Shown here piece by piece: positions 1-11,990 of a stretch of DNA of 64,000 bases. The notes under the pieces are model-generated. The model was not told the DNA's origin. It saw only the letters and a list, made by a program, of their open reading frames with translations, and made no database searches. This DNA comes from Gymnorhina tibicen (lineage: Eukaryota > Chordata > Aves > Passeriformes > Artamidae), in NCBI GenBank assembly GCA_013399875.1, contig VXAZ01001116.1, positions 3,060,546 to 3,124,545 of the forward strand, in the 5' to 3' direction. The translations under genes were made by a program, and so were the position numbers. Every line of letters begins with the position of its first letter. The stretch's first letter is position 1.

Positions 1-1602
1 ACAGTTTATTTTTGAAAGAGACTTGGGGGAAAAAAAGGATTTGAGTTTTTGCCTCACACTAATACTTTTGAAATGGTGTTTCCCATCATTAAAGACCCAA
101 GACATCTTGGAACCTTTCTGTCATTTCAGAGTGCTGTACCTGTTCAGCCTGTGTGACTATTTCTCCATTTAAAAGGAGGACATGTATTTATTATGAAAGG
201 GTTTATGAATGCTGTAATAATGTATGTAAAGAAAGGTTTGCAGATGTGTCCCGATGTTCTGAATGGCTAGGAAAGATACAAGGTTGTGTAGTTAAGATCT
301 GTATGTTGAGGAATGTTATCTTCTAGAGAACAGCTGTGGCAGGCAGAACAACAAGCTGAAGGGAACAGGACAGGCAAAGACCCATCCTTTTAATCTTTGT
401 GCACCATGGGAGCACCTTCAAAACTGGCTGTAAATAAAAACTTTTAATATATATTCTGGATAGAATGTAAACAGAGAACAGTTTCAAAAAATCTCTGTGA
501 GAAAGGGCAAATGTGGAGAGGAAGAGAGAGGCTACCTTTCACTCTACGTGACATGGCAAAATAACAAACAGTGCTGCAGAAGGGAAGGAGAAAGCTGCTC
601 TTGTGAAGGCCCTGCCAGCCAATGCCACAGCCCCACCAAGTCAGAAAGAAACTGGCTACTGCATTTCTCACTGTTTAGAAGACAGGACCTTGCTACCTCT
701 CTGTCAAAGGATTAAAGTGATGTTACTTGAAGTCAGTGACTTTGTAAACAACTATTCACACTGCAGTCATCTGCCATTTGCAGACAGCTGTCCATGGTTA
801 ATTTTTATCAGTCTTGTAACCCCTGAGGAACTATTCCTCTGACTCAACAGCCTTGTTCCTTCTTGTATCACAACAGAATTATCCACACCCTGTTTACAGG
901 TCATTGTAGAAAAACTTATGACAGGCTGCTCTTGCAGAGTGCTGTAAATTCACAAACATTGAAACAAGCAGATTGAATATAGCAATATTATAACTAAGTA
1001 CTTTTAAAATGTATGTATGTGTACTACAATTTACACTCATTCCCAAAGAAATTCTCTGATGCAGTAAATGGATACAAATGCAAATTTGAACCTCTGGAGT
1101 TTGGTTCTTGTGATTAATATTTGCTTTATTGAGCAATGATATATGGAAGAAAATGGAATAACTTAGGGCATGCTCTGGTGCTTGGCCACTTGACTTAAGC
1201 TCCCCAGGAGTGGGTAAGGTCTCCTGGGGAGGATCCCATGACCTCGAGCACTCGTTGCTCTCTGAATAGCTGCTCTAAGTGACTCCAGTAACTGAAGAAA
1301 CCAGAATTTCAGTCTAGAGAGGTGGGGGGTTACAGTTTATGTTCCCTCAGCAACTGTTTTGTGTGTTATTTTCTGACCGGTAACAGTATTTATGTGCCTT
1401 TTAAAAAGTCTATGTAAAGTATACAGGCTCTGAGAGATAATGATGATTCTATCTGAAGTGTATCTTTTGCCATAGCAAAATACCTGTGTTCCAAATGCAA
1501 TGCGATTAGTACCACACTGCATAGGAAAGGGAAGGCCATCACCAGCATCTGAATTCAACTGACAAATATGCCTCTCAATACTGCTCAATTAATGTTTTTC
1601 AG
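1..1602 (+). other. ATXN7L1: Presumed ATXN7L1 intron
   Basis: AT-rich sequence without a convincing exon, RNA gene or repeat. It is assigned to an ATXN7L1 intron only because the exon at 1603 begins with a splice acceptor. Short open frames here show no protein-like composition. Confidence 0.4.
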
Positions 1603-4600
1603 ATTGGAAAAAATAGCAGTGTAGCTTTGTCACAATCCAGTCCTTCGAGTACATCAAACCCAGTACACAACAGACAAGTAAGTTGCTTTAAAAAAAGTGT
1701 ACTTAAGTAGTCTGTAAGTGGTTTTGAAACATTTTGTACTATAAAACCTTAAAATACAATGTATGAATACAGTTCTTTATCAAAGCTGCCTTTCAGTGAA
1801 CTGATTTCTCCTTTCAAGGGAATTTCTTCCAGCTATTTTCCCCTCCAAGAATTATGAATTACAAATTTTTTGCTAGTTTTTCACCCACCTGTATTACAAC
1901 TCAGGTTGGCTCAAGTGCTGCTCACTGGCTGTTGCTTTGGTGATAGAGGCTCAGCAGCAGCAGCAGATCTCTGTTGGTTTTTCTATCCAACTTCTCCTGC
2001 TGAGCAAGATGGCACAGCAGAGTCCCCAAACTGGCACAGGAGGGACAGCGTTTAAAAATAGGCCAGAAGTGAAGCAGCAAAGGGAGACTAGAAACAGGAC
2101 AGAGAAGGTGAGGCACTTGACTTTTCAGAGAAACTAACCTGAAAGGATAACTAACTAACCTGTGTGTAATGTGAGTTCTTCTTAGTCTATGAGTTGGATA
2201 ATGATAATAAATGCTGTAACTCAGCTTTTTTGGTCCAGCCCTCATCTGTCTGGAGGACTGATACACTAGTTTGTTTTAATATGATCCCTAGTATTTGACT
2301 CTTCAAGTTGAGTACTTTATCAAGAATTTAATATCAAGTTCTTTAGTGTGAAAAGGTTTCCCACCTCAGCAAGGTATAGCCACAAGTAACCCAGAGGATT
2401 TTTCTGTACAACCAGCATCTTAAAATTCTGTTATGTATTCTGGCTAAATTATGCATGAATAGTTATTCCAAATGGTTGTGCTGCTTAGTTTCTGCTGTGT
2501 AGACACAGGAAAAGAATGGTAATGATAACCCATCACTGTATGCCCATTCAAAATAATCTGAATCACTCATATCTTGAGATGAACTGCCAAACAGTATATT
2601 TTATTTTTTTCTCTCACTGCTCAATGCAAAGCAATATATGTATGGAAGAACTACTCTGAAGGGAAAAAAGTGGAAAGTTTCTTCATACTTCTAGGGAGTG
2701 GCATTTTCCTGTGTGAGACACTGTCATCCAACTGCCAGTGACAAACTGTTCTGAAGTGTAAAACTGGTTTTGTTGTAACATCTTGCTCGTGTGTTAGTAT
2801 AACATACACACTACCTGAGGAGCAGAATTTGTTGGGATCTGTTGCCTAGATCCCATGGGAAAAACCTAAGACTACAAAACATTAATTTTGTGTCAGCTCT
2901 ATGTAAACTGAGATTATTGCAGAGCTTTTCAGCTGCCTATTTTCATAACTTTATCAAAAATAGAAGTGTTTGCTTGTTTTAAGCTCCACAAACTCTTTAT
3001 TTTTAAAAACATGTTTCTGTCAGTTTGGTAGTTGAATGTGGAGCTCAAAGTACAAATACAAAAAAAATCAAGTTGATACTAAGTTTTATTAAACTTTTTT
3101 TTTTTTTTAACTTACACAGGATTTTAGTATTTGGAACCATGAATAATGATCCCCTATTTAATAAATGCTCATCACTGTCAAATCTGAGCTGCTTTGTTGG
3201 CAGCTTTCATCTCCAATCTAGCAATTGAATAGTCTCTAAGTAAAATATCTGTCTTAAACTATGCTGTAATATTTCATTATAAAGGTGTTAATAATTAAGT
3301 AACAATAAGTGGATCTACAAGTATATGCTGTGTCAGTAAAGACATTACTGTGGAAGCTGAGCTCTCTTGTTTTGAATGTTAGCGTTGCTATAACCACAAT
3401 AATCAGGGAGTCCAAGTGAAGCAAGGTCTGTAGGCAGAGACAATCTCTGCTGTACACCAGGGTTTATAGTTGGAAAAACCTGGCAAGTTTTCATGAATAC
3501 ATCACAACAAAAGACTTCTAACAATGCAGTTGGAAGCAGAGTTGCAGCTGCCGAGCTAAATGTGCATATGGAGCAGTTCCTCTGGACTGCCTCCGCTGTG
3601 TTCCCTGGCCAGGCAACCTGGTGGGGCTGTCTGCTGGTGCAGAGGGGGAGCCAAAGGGAGGAGAAGATTGTTGTTCTCAAGAGAAGCGAGAGGTCCATAA
3701 CTCATCACAAGGTTGAGTGGCTGGATGAGAATGCGGCATTTGGAAAGCTGTGTAACGCTGTAAAGCCAGTCTTGTTTGCACCTGTGACCGCCCAGCCGCA
3801 GTCTGACTGGGAGAGCTTCCTGCTGGCCTTCCCACAGCAGCCGGTTGGAGCGACAGGACACGCAGCAGTGCTGTGCAAGTCACCTGCCACCCATAACTGA
3901 GTGTTTCTCACTCAGTTACGAGTTGTGAGCTGAAGGTGGCCTGTAGTTGTTTTGATGTCACGGGAGTAGTTCCTTTTGGTCATTTGCTCCATGTGTTGAA
4001 GTTCACTCAGGTACTTCTGTGGGACTGGTGGATCATGAGAATTGTTGTGGGCCTGTCGGTTCTCTCCCATTGCATTAAACTCCATCAGGTTAAACGCAAA
4101 CAGATTCTTCTCGATTAATGTTTAATATGAATATTGCTGCCTCTCTTTGAGGCTTGAACTAGGGATTGTATACATAAAAGCGTGCCTGTTTTTCCAACTA
4201 TTGTTGCTTTAGTAAAAGAAATACTACTTTTCCCTACAAAAACTACTTGGTCTTTAACAAAAATTAATGGAATGGTAGTTTTATAATCAAATTATTTGTG
4301 CCTGTATGTATTAAAAGTTTGTTTTCTCCAGATTTTATCCTTGTTCTAGGCTTTTAACTAATCAAGTGTTTTTGTCTTCATAGTGCTTTTAGGTGCCTGA
4401 AAGTGTTAACACTTCAAGACCTCAGTATGCGGTGGTTTTTAATACTGAGTAACTAGATCATTTTATTAAGGGAAGGTGACAACGTGTATGCTGTGTGAGG
4501 ATTCCTTGTGCATGAAAACATGCTGTGTAGAGGAAAAGATTCTTCAGAGTTGTCGTCTAATTGCTGCTCTTTATTTGTAATGATAACCAAGTTAATGAAC

Positions 4601-4876
4601 ACGAGATTCACCAAAGCTTACTAAAATCAGACCGTCCCAAAAGGAAATATGCTGTTTATTCAAAGCAATTCCTTTTCTTAAAGGTCTAATATAGTCAGTA
4701 AACAGGGAGGCAGTTTAGTTCAGGGACTTGAAATAAATTCCTGCTTTGAGTACTGTCAGCCACAGACTTTATTGAAGTGTTTTATACCAAAAGACATTGT
4801 GTGATTTTGAACCTGGCTCTGGTTTCTCTTTTAGAAGACATCAAACCGGACTGGTAGAATAAGGACTCTTCCATAA
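1603..4876 (+). CDS. ATXN7L1: ATXN7L1 C-terminal exons (partial gene; two exons)
   Basis: Two exons are seen. Exon A (1603-1677, 25 codons, phase 0-0) follows a pyrimidine-rich acceptor (tttttcag) and ends at a consensus donor (GTAAGT). It reads IGKNSSVALS then Ser/Pro/Asn-rich residues, resembling the Ser-rich tract after 'LIGK' that I recall near the C-terminus of ataxin-7 proteins. Exon B (4835-4876) follows acceptor ctcttttag, is in the same phase, and encodes KTSNRTGRIRTLP then TAA. The name rests mainly on synteny: in human, ATXN7L1 lies next to EFCAB10, same strand and upstream, as here. ATXN7L1 is a paralogue of ATXN7, a subunit of the SAGA deubiquitinase module; its zinc-binding SCA7 domain would lie left of the window. 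Exons A and B are inferred by splice signals and phase, not by alignment. An unrelated gene ending here is possible. Confidence 0.55.
1678..4834 (+). other. ATXN7L1: Presumed last intron of ATXN7L1
   Basis: Non-coding sequence between the two candidate exons. It contains an unexplained, more GC-rich patch at about 3,490-3,920, with an open frame of 135 codons that ends inside a perfect hairpin (see findings). Otherwise nothing is recognised. Confidence 0.4.
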
Positions 4877-7268
4877 CAAGGAAAAGGAACCAGCCTATAA
4901 TCTCTAGCTCTCAGCAGCCCTACTCCACAGGGTTTTTCTTTTCTATGTCCTGCAGATGGATTTAATCTTTTATGAATTTGTGGTTTTAAAGAAAATTAAA
5001 TTTACAGAAAACTGTAATAGTGATTTGTTTAGTTTTTCCACTTGTATTTGCCACTGATCTGTGTGTTCTGCTTGGTTATGTTTCATGCCTTTTAAAGCTG
5101 TTAGCGTTGCAATGCTCCCTTTGTTTCCTTACCAGAACACAATGGACATTCCAAAAAAAAAGAAAAATCCAGATCATGATATGAATTTATTTAAAGGATC
5201 TCCAAATTTTTTCATTAAATAAAAATTACAGTAATTCTGTATTTAAGCTTGTCCTATGGATAAAAATTGAGTGCATTTCTTAGTAATTTGCAAACAGCTG
5301 GGGCACTGCAACTTTAGGGACTAATCCTGATTGGTGCTCTGTACCTACAGCATTTAATAATTTCAGTGGGAATTCTGAGTGTTCAGCCTCTTCCAGGATC
5401 AGACTCTAAAGGAATCTATACTTCAATCAATGCATAGCAGAATTTTGCACCAAACTGTAATTACTGTTGTCAGGGGCCCAACATGTGAAATCCCCGTATC
5501 TTGGGGGATTTCCAGACCCTTAAGAACACAGCACTTGATAATTTCAGTGAGCAGTTTGGGTTTGAGAGGACAGAAATTGAGCAAATTGGCTTGCATTAAT
5601 AGAATTGCACTGACAGTGTTTCTTATAGGATTACTGAATAATTTTTTAATAAAATATAGATTTTATAATCAGGAAGCCAATACTAGGTACTGGAACAATA
5701 GTACAGAGGAGTTAATTTTTATTTCTACAGTGTTAAAAGTGCACTTATATGCTGGTTTATTTACATCTTGGGGAAAGGCGAGAGACTGCAAATAGGGAGA
5801 TTATTACTACTTTCTTTTTTTAAAAAAGAAGGCTTAAGGCAAATTTTAAGACTAAAAATGTTTAAGCAATTATAAACAAGGCTAGACCCTTTGAAAAAAG
5901 TTTAGAAATATTCTTAAAATAAATTTTTATAGTGTTAATTTTGTAATAATTTATGTTTTGCTATACTTCAGAGCTAACTGACTGGTATAGTTTCAGAAAC
6001 AGTATGAAACTTAGGAAAGTTTAAGCAATGTTTATATTTTTAAAATGTTCTTTGAATTATGTTTTTATTGTACATTTCTTCAGACTGAAAAATGTGTACA
6101 TATCTTTGTTATTTTTGCACAATTTTTGTCTTGTTCAGTTTTAGGAGCAGTACTATGTTGATTTTTTTTAATTTATTTTGAGTTATAAAACTGCAGGATT
6201 TTAAAAATCTCAGTAACAAAGTCATCCTCTGTAATCAATGAACTGCTATTTCTAGTTGTTGAGGGAAAACAGTGGTTGTGAGATTCAGTGGTTGCTTCTG
6301 AGAAATAGTGCTAATCAGTGACTGAAGGAGCAATTTTGTAGTTTTAGGAAGCTTTAGCTGTTTCCATGCATCTTTTAATTGGAAAGCTGAATTATGGAGC
6401 CTGTCCTTTGAATGCTGCTTAAATTTTGTTTTCAACTGGCTTACACCTGACAGCATTTCAGGAAAGTTAAGCACGAAGTAAAATCCCATGGTGTTCTTTC
6501 ATCATCAAAGAATCATTATTTAATTAAATGTATCGGGAATTTTAGCCTGCAAAATGAAATGGAAGTAAACATTTGGAAAAAAAATGGATACAAACTGGAC
6601 CAGCCTATAATGCATTCTTAGTGTAGCATTCACTCGTAGTTCTTTTTCTTCCCCATTTGCCTGAAAACCTTGTGATTTGTTTCCAGCAATAGAGGCTCAG
6701 AAGCTTTGGTTGTTACACATACGCAATGCATAGGCCCGTCAGCCATAAAAAGCGACTTGGATAACTTGTATGCCTTCTTTTGTATCGATGTAACAATTGT
6801 AAATAGTGCTGATCGACCTTTGTAGAGAATAGTTTATACAGCATATTCTATTATTGCTGATTCTCAGTGAACTATTGTTTTAAAAAAAAAGAAGAAAAAA
6901 AGAAATTTTTCTATTTACACCTTATATTTTGTTATGCTGTTGACCCATGGCACTTTAACAAAACTCTGTGGGTTTTGCATAGCTGGTCAGTCATGGGATA
7001 TATTAAATAACTGTTGTTGCACAGAAATGAATTTGCACCTGCTATATTGTGCTTTCCTACTACAGATTTTAGAACCTTTTCCAGAAGACTTTTGAAGAAA
7101 GCATGTCCAATCATTCTAAGAAAAAAAAAAATGCCATACTTGTACAGCCAATTTCTTTTCTACAATCCATATTTTGTAACACTAAGTATTTTCATTCTTT
7201 GTCCTGCACCTTTATGTATTAGCAGTATCAAATAGAATTCATTCCATGCTTGTGATAATTGTAAGCAG

Positions 7269-7274
7269 AATAAA
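7269..7274 (+). terminator. ATXN7L1: Poly(A) signal AATAAA, proximal
   Basis: A canonical AATAAA preceded by a TGTAA-rich stretch. It is a plausible cleavage signal for the long 3'UTR of the upstream gene. Confidence 0.4.
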
Positions 7275-7458
7275 TGTCTAAAGTAGGTGTAAATAGTAAA
7301 TTCTATGGCTTACAGTTTAAAAAAGGAAAACCAGAACAAACATGTATCTGATTGATACTGCCATGGTTCAACACCGGGCCTGGAGATATTCTCTAGTGAG
7401 CGATTGTATTTTTTGTTTTTTGCTTTATTATTATTTTTTTTTGTAACATGGCTTTGTA

Positions 7459-7464
7459 AATAAA
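7459..7464 (+). terminator. ATXN7L1: Poly(A) signal AATAAA, distal
   Basis: AATAAA followed within about 25 bases by TG-rich sequence (tatatgtttgtaag, then gggtttgtc), the usual layout of a vertebrate cleavage site. It is taken as the end of the ATXN7L1 transcript. Confidence 0.45.
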
Positions 7465-7485
7465 ATAATTTATATGTTTGTAAGA

Positions 7486-10400
7486 AACAGATGGGGTTTG
7501 TCATTATTCCTCTTTGCAAAGCAAAAATGGTGTGTATTGCAAGACTGCCCTTTCTCTTCCCAGAAGCCGAAATACACTGTGTAGATACCCTGCACTGAGA
7601 ATTCCATGGTAGTTCAAAAGATCTGCCCAGCTTTCTGCACAGGGCTGAATTACTGTGGGATTATTTTTGGCATTCATGTCTAAAATATTTCTGTATTTAC
7701 ATGTCAAGACACGTGCAGCGATCAGCTACTGAGGTTTTTTGCACTGATAAACCATTTTTAAATTCCTTTGCTTAGCTGAAGGCATTTTCTCATTCCTTAT
7801 CAGTGTAAGAATTAACTTTGTTACAGCTGCTAGACTTAGGAATTCTCACTTCAGTGGGCAGTACAAATTTATAACCAGTCTTTTTATCATCGTTAATACT
7901 AAAAACGCAGCTCTTATCTAGGCGTTAAGATTCTTGTTCTGTGTAAAGCCTGTTCCAATTACAGATCAAATGAGACTTAAATTGTTCATTGGCTCGACAG
8001 CTCTGCAGAGAGGATTGCAGTTTTTTTCTTTCACACCCATCCTCTTCTGCAAATCTGGGGAAGATGTACATTTTTATGCTCCTTTTCTGAAGTATCTGAA
8101 AACTGTCTTGGAGATACTGTAGGGAAGATGCTCACAATTACAGTATCTTTTTTAAAAGCAAGCAATTTGGACTGCAAACTACATTTCTGTGTGTACACAC
8201 CCAGAACTGGCAGAGGAGATAGGAAGCTGGGCTGCCTTGCAGAAAAAGGGAACTGAAGGAGGGAAATTTTACCTTTTAAGTAAACAGCTTTTTGTGTGAT
8301 GTCTTGCACCTTCTGATACCTGTCACAAAGATAATTCTGAATTTTGTCTTTACTGTCCAATTAATGCCTTGATCTGAGATACTCTGAGATACTTGTATTT
8401 TGAAAGCTTTTTTTTTAATCTTTAGTTTATCTTTTCCAGTATAGAAAAAATGAACATCATGAAGTAGATATAGAAGTTTCATCTGATACAAGTAGTCGCC
8501 ATGTATGGCTAAAGAGTGACACTTTGCTATTTCTGGCAGCCATTGGAAATTAAAACTGCAGCCAAGAAAACAGAATATTGCTGTTGTATTAGTTGCTTGC
8601 TATCATTGCCTGTGGCCAGGAAAGGTTGAAGACCACTGACTTTACTTCCCAAATATGAATCAGTAGTTTTTTAGCTCTTGTGAGTTTGTTGGAATGATCT
8701 GTAAGCTGTTCTCGTATTTGGAGTTGGGTTTCCCCTCCTTTTCTTGGTTATGCACAAGTATTTTGCTTGTAGCACTCCTCTCCTGCTCGTATTCCTGACA
8801 TGCTCTAAATTTTAGAGGGAAGCAGATCACACTGTAACTTCTTTATTCATTGCACTCTTGTTTTTATGCTTCTGTTTTTACCATGAAACCATTTATTTTA
8901 GAAGAAAGTCATTGCTGTGTGCAACCAGGATCTGTTTTATTTTTCCAAATCTGTCAGGATTCACAATTGGAAAAAATGCCAAATACTGATTCCAGAAATA
9001 TTTGGAGGAGAGTCATACAACAGATTCAGACTTCAGAACACAAGAATGTTTATTTCATGCAAATTTTTCTATGCTGTTTTGCTCCTTGAATACTTCCTGA
9101 AAGCAACTACTCAAAACAAATGCAGATCTCTTTTAAAATATACTTTCCTAAGTAGAAAAAAGCTAAAGCTGATCATTCAGCAGCAGGTCCCAGTCTGCCC
9201 TTTGACTGGAGCATCCATGGCAGGCAGTACTGAGGTCTTGTTCTCATTTTGTAATGCAGCACAAATGACACAGGCTGGATTCTTTTGTTGTTTATGGCTG
9301 ACCCAGAAATATTTAGCTCTAGTCTGTGATGTGTTCTCCGTACAGAAAGGAGAAGAGAAGCTTTAGGGGAAGTTTGCCAGCAATAATAATCAGGATCCAG
9401 GAGAACTTGATTTGAGGGTAAGGACACCAGTAGGGATTTGAGATGGGGCACTACCTTCAGCTGTGCCCTTTGCAGATTTCCCAAACCTGACAGATTTAGC
9501 GCTGAAATTCAGTCTGGGTTTGAGTAACTTGGAGCAGTTGCTAACGTGGTTGATGTGACACCACAAGGGTAGTTTTTCAGAAAAGCTGTCTATCATGGAC
9601 AAAATGCATTTGCAAAATCCACGGGTGTGAAGGCCTTTTGGTTTAAGTACAAAGAATGGCTTGATGAACACAGGGGCAGCCCTGGGAGTCCCATGTTTGT
9701 GTCCACTCATTTCCAGCCTGGCCCTACTGAGGCAGCGGATGAAATGGTGATGGAGGAGACATCACTGCAGAAGAAAAACCATCATCCCTTCCCAGTGGGA
9801 AATTTCCTTAGTGCTGATTTGGAGAGCTGTGGCACAGGTGAGTGAGATAGGTCACTACTGGGAAATGACTACACAGGCTCAACCTCTTTCCCACCACAGA
9901 TGCAGAACATAGATATTTTATATATATATATATATATCTATATCTATCTATATATATATATATATCTTACCTTAGTTCTAAGACGCTCTCACCAGTCTAC
10001 ACAAGAAACTTTCTTCTCTGGTCAGCTCTGCTCTTAAATTGCAATTATTTGCCTTCCTTTTTCTTTAGTTTTCTCTTATTTTGACCCATAATCAGTTTGG
10101 GGGTTTTGTGGTGTGGTTGCTTGGGTGTTTCGGCTCTTGTTTTCATAATTTTGCCTTGAGCTACTACTTCTGTGTTACTTTTCTTTAAGATTTGTGTTAC
10201 ACAAATAGTCACATACTCTGAGCAGTAACACCAACAAGGGCTCTTCCTGGTAACTCTGCTTTTACAAAGTACGGACTTTGTGACTACTGTTAGAGTAGAT
10301 GTGTGAATTTGCATTCAAGTACAGGAGAAGACCAGGGTTACTCTTCAGAAACATGAACTTTTGGAGATGCATAATCCATACTTACTGCTGCTTCCTAACT

Positions 10401-10939
10401 GCATGCCCACCTTTTTGTTGCTCAAAATGTCTGTTTGAACTGTGGGGTGTCAGAGACACTGAGACGACGGAGATGGATCTCTGATCTCCCCCACCCTGTG
10501 TAGTGTGAACTCGTTTTACAGATACTGCTAGAATAAAAGCATCTGTGCTTTGAAGAGCTATGGGCTCAGAGCCACACTTAAACAGGCAAATATAATGTAT
10601 ATCTCAAAGAATGCAGGCTCCTGCTCAAGTAACTTCTTTTTTCCCCTTTGCCTTCAGCAGGAGTCCAACCATAGTTCCAGGAAATCAATTCCATGGCTTT
10701 TCAGCCAACTGAGAAGTGGACAGTTCTGTAAGACAGCAAAGTCTCCTGATATCAAAATAGCTTTTTTGTGACCTATTCTTATTTCTCCTTGACTGAGAAA
10801 CAATAAGCATTTTTGTAATTCCTTTTTTTTTTTTTTTTTTTAATTTTTTTCCCAGTACATGATTTCTGATGGCAGGTTTAGCCTTTATTTTGCAGCTGAC
10901 TGGGAAAAAGCAAAAAGCCAACATTCACAGCTTAGACTG
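7486..10939. other. Intergenic, no gene seen
   Basis: Spacer between the presumed end of ATXN7L1 and the first CR1. It holds a TA microsatellite at 9917-9965 and a poly-T tract near 10,824-10,843. The open frame at 8917-9366 has no recognisable domain, splice context or start context. Confidence 0.6.
9917..9965. repeat. Compound (TA)n microsatellite
   Basis: About 49 bases of alternating TA, interrupted in the middle by three CTATAT/CTATCT units that divide it into two TA blocks. A typical polymorphic dinucleotide repeat; no function inferred. Confidence 0.9.
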
Positions 10940-11990
10940 ATGACTACAGGCTCTCGTTCTTGTGGAGAGGACTGGGATGGCACAAGTGGTGATCCAGCTA
11001 CTTCTGTAGTACATCAAGGACAATTTTTTGACAGAAGGGCTCAACAAGCCGAGTGGGACTATGCTAGACATGCTGCTCACACATAAGGAAGGGCTGCTGG
11101 GAGCACTGACACTGGTGGCAGCCTTGGCAGCAGCAACTACAAGATAGCAAAGCTTAAGATTCTGAGGGAAGTGAGGAAGATAAATAGTTGAATTGCAACC
11201 CTGGAATTTAGGAGAGCAGACTTTGTCTCCTACAGACATTTTGTTGGCAGAATCCCACAGAAGACTGCCCTGATGGGCCCAGGAGAGCTAGCTGAAGCAC
11301 AGAAACAGTCCATTCTCATCTGCAGAAGCTGAGCAGACATGGGAGAAGGCCAGCATGGCTGAATGGAGAGAGTCAGAGGCAAAAGGCAAGTACACAGACT
11401 GTGGAAGCAGGGGTGGGCTACCCTAGAGGAATAAACACTGCCTAGGCATGCTGAAACAGAACCAGGAAAGCCAAAGCTTAGCTGGAGTTGGAATTAGTGA
11501 GGGATGTGAAAGACACTTCCAGTACATTAACATGGAAGGAAAAGTAAGTAAAATGTGGGCCCCACTACATGGGGTAGGTAACCTGGTGACAGAGGACAGG
11601 GAAGTGACGGAGGTACACTCATTGCTGCCTTCGCTTCAGGTTTTAACTGGAGAGGTCTGTGCTCAGAGCTTTGGGCACAGTCTGGGCAGTGAGGTACTAT
11701 CCCCAGGATGTCTGAGGGAAGGACTGCTTATCCTGCATCTGTAGAAGCCTATGGGAAAAACTGGGCTCAATTCAAGGATGCAGGCTGATACCATTACCAT
11801 GTAGCTGAGCACTGGAACATGGACCAAATGATGTTGTGGAATCTGTATTCTGGAGACAGGCAATACTTGACAAGGCTGTGAACAACCTGAGCTGGTCTTT
11901 GAAATTAGCCCAGTTTGAGGAGGAAAGGGAGTTGACCACATGATCTCCAGAGAACCATTCCAACTTCATTATTCCACTGATCTGTATAGT
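10940..11990 (+). mobile_element. Decayed CR1 LINE, plus strand, internally deleted
   Basis: Reads as CR1 sense strand in consistent order. From about 11,020 to 11,240 it matches the ORF2 endonuclease-side section (caaggaagg-like, 'ggcagccttgg', 'ggaatttaggagagcagactttg'). About 11,400-11,720 continues ORF2 ('gtgagggatgtgaaag', 'aaatgtgggcccc', 'acctggtgacagagga'). About 11,810-11,990 is the 3' tail, ending 'catgatctccagagaacc' plus degenerate ATTCYRTG units. Most of the reverse-transcriptase section is missing between the last two blocks. Frames are broken by many stops and indels, so it is inactive. Identified from memory of avian CR1 consensus; subfamily not assigned. Confidence 0.8.

Larger units (their letters stand above)
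4877..7485 (+). other. ATXN7L1: ATXN7L1 3'UTR
   Basis: After the TAA at 4874-4876 there is about 2.6 kb of AT-rich, CpG-poor sequence with many AATAAA or variant signals and no plausible coding frame. Signals include ones near 5,217 and 5,647, a good one at 7269-7274 and a final one at 7459-7464. This density and composition fit a long terminal-exon 3'UTR with alternative polyadenylation. The end is taken as shortly after the last strong signal; it could be shorter. Confidence 0.5.

Noticed and set aside
8917..9366. 149-codon plus-strand frame in intergenic DNA
   Set aside because: No recognised family, no splice or promoter context, Phe/Cys/Ser-rich composition typical of chance frames in AT-rich DNA.
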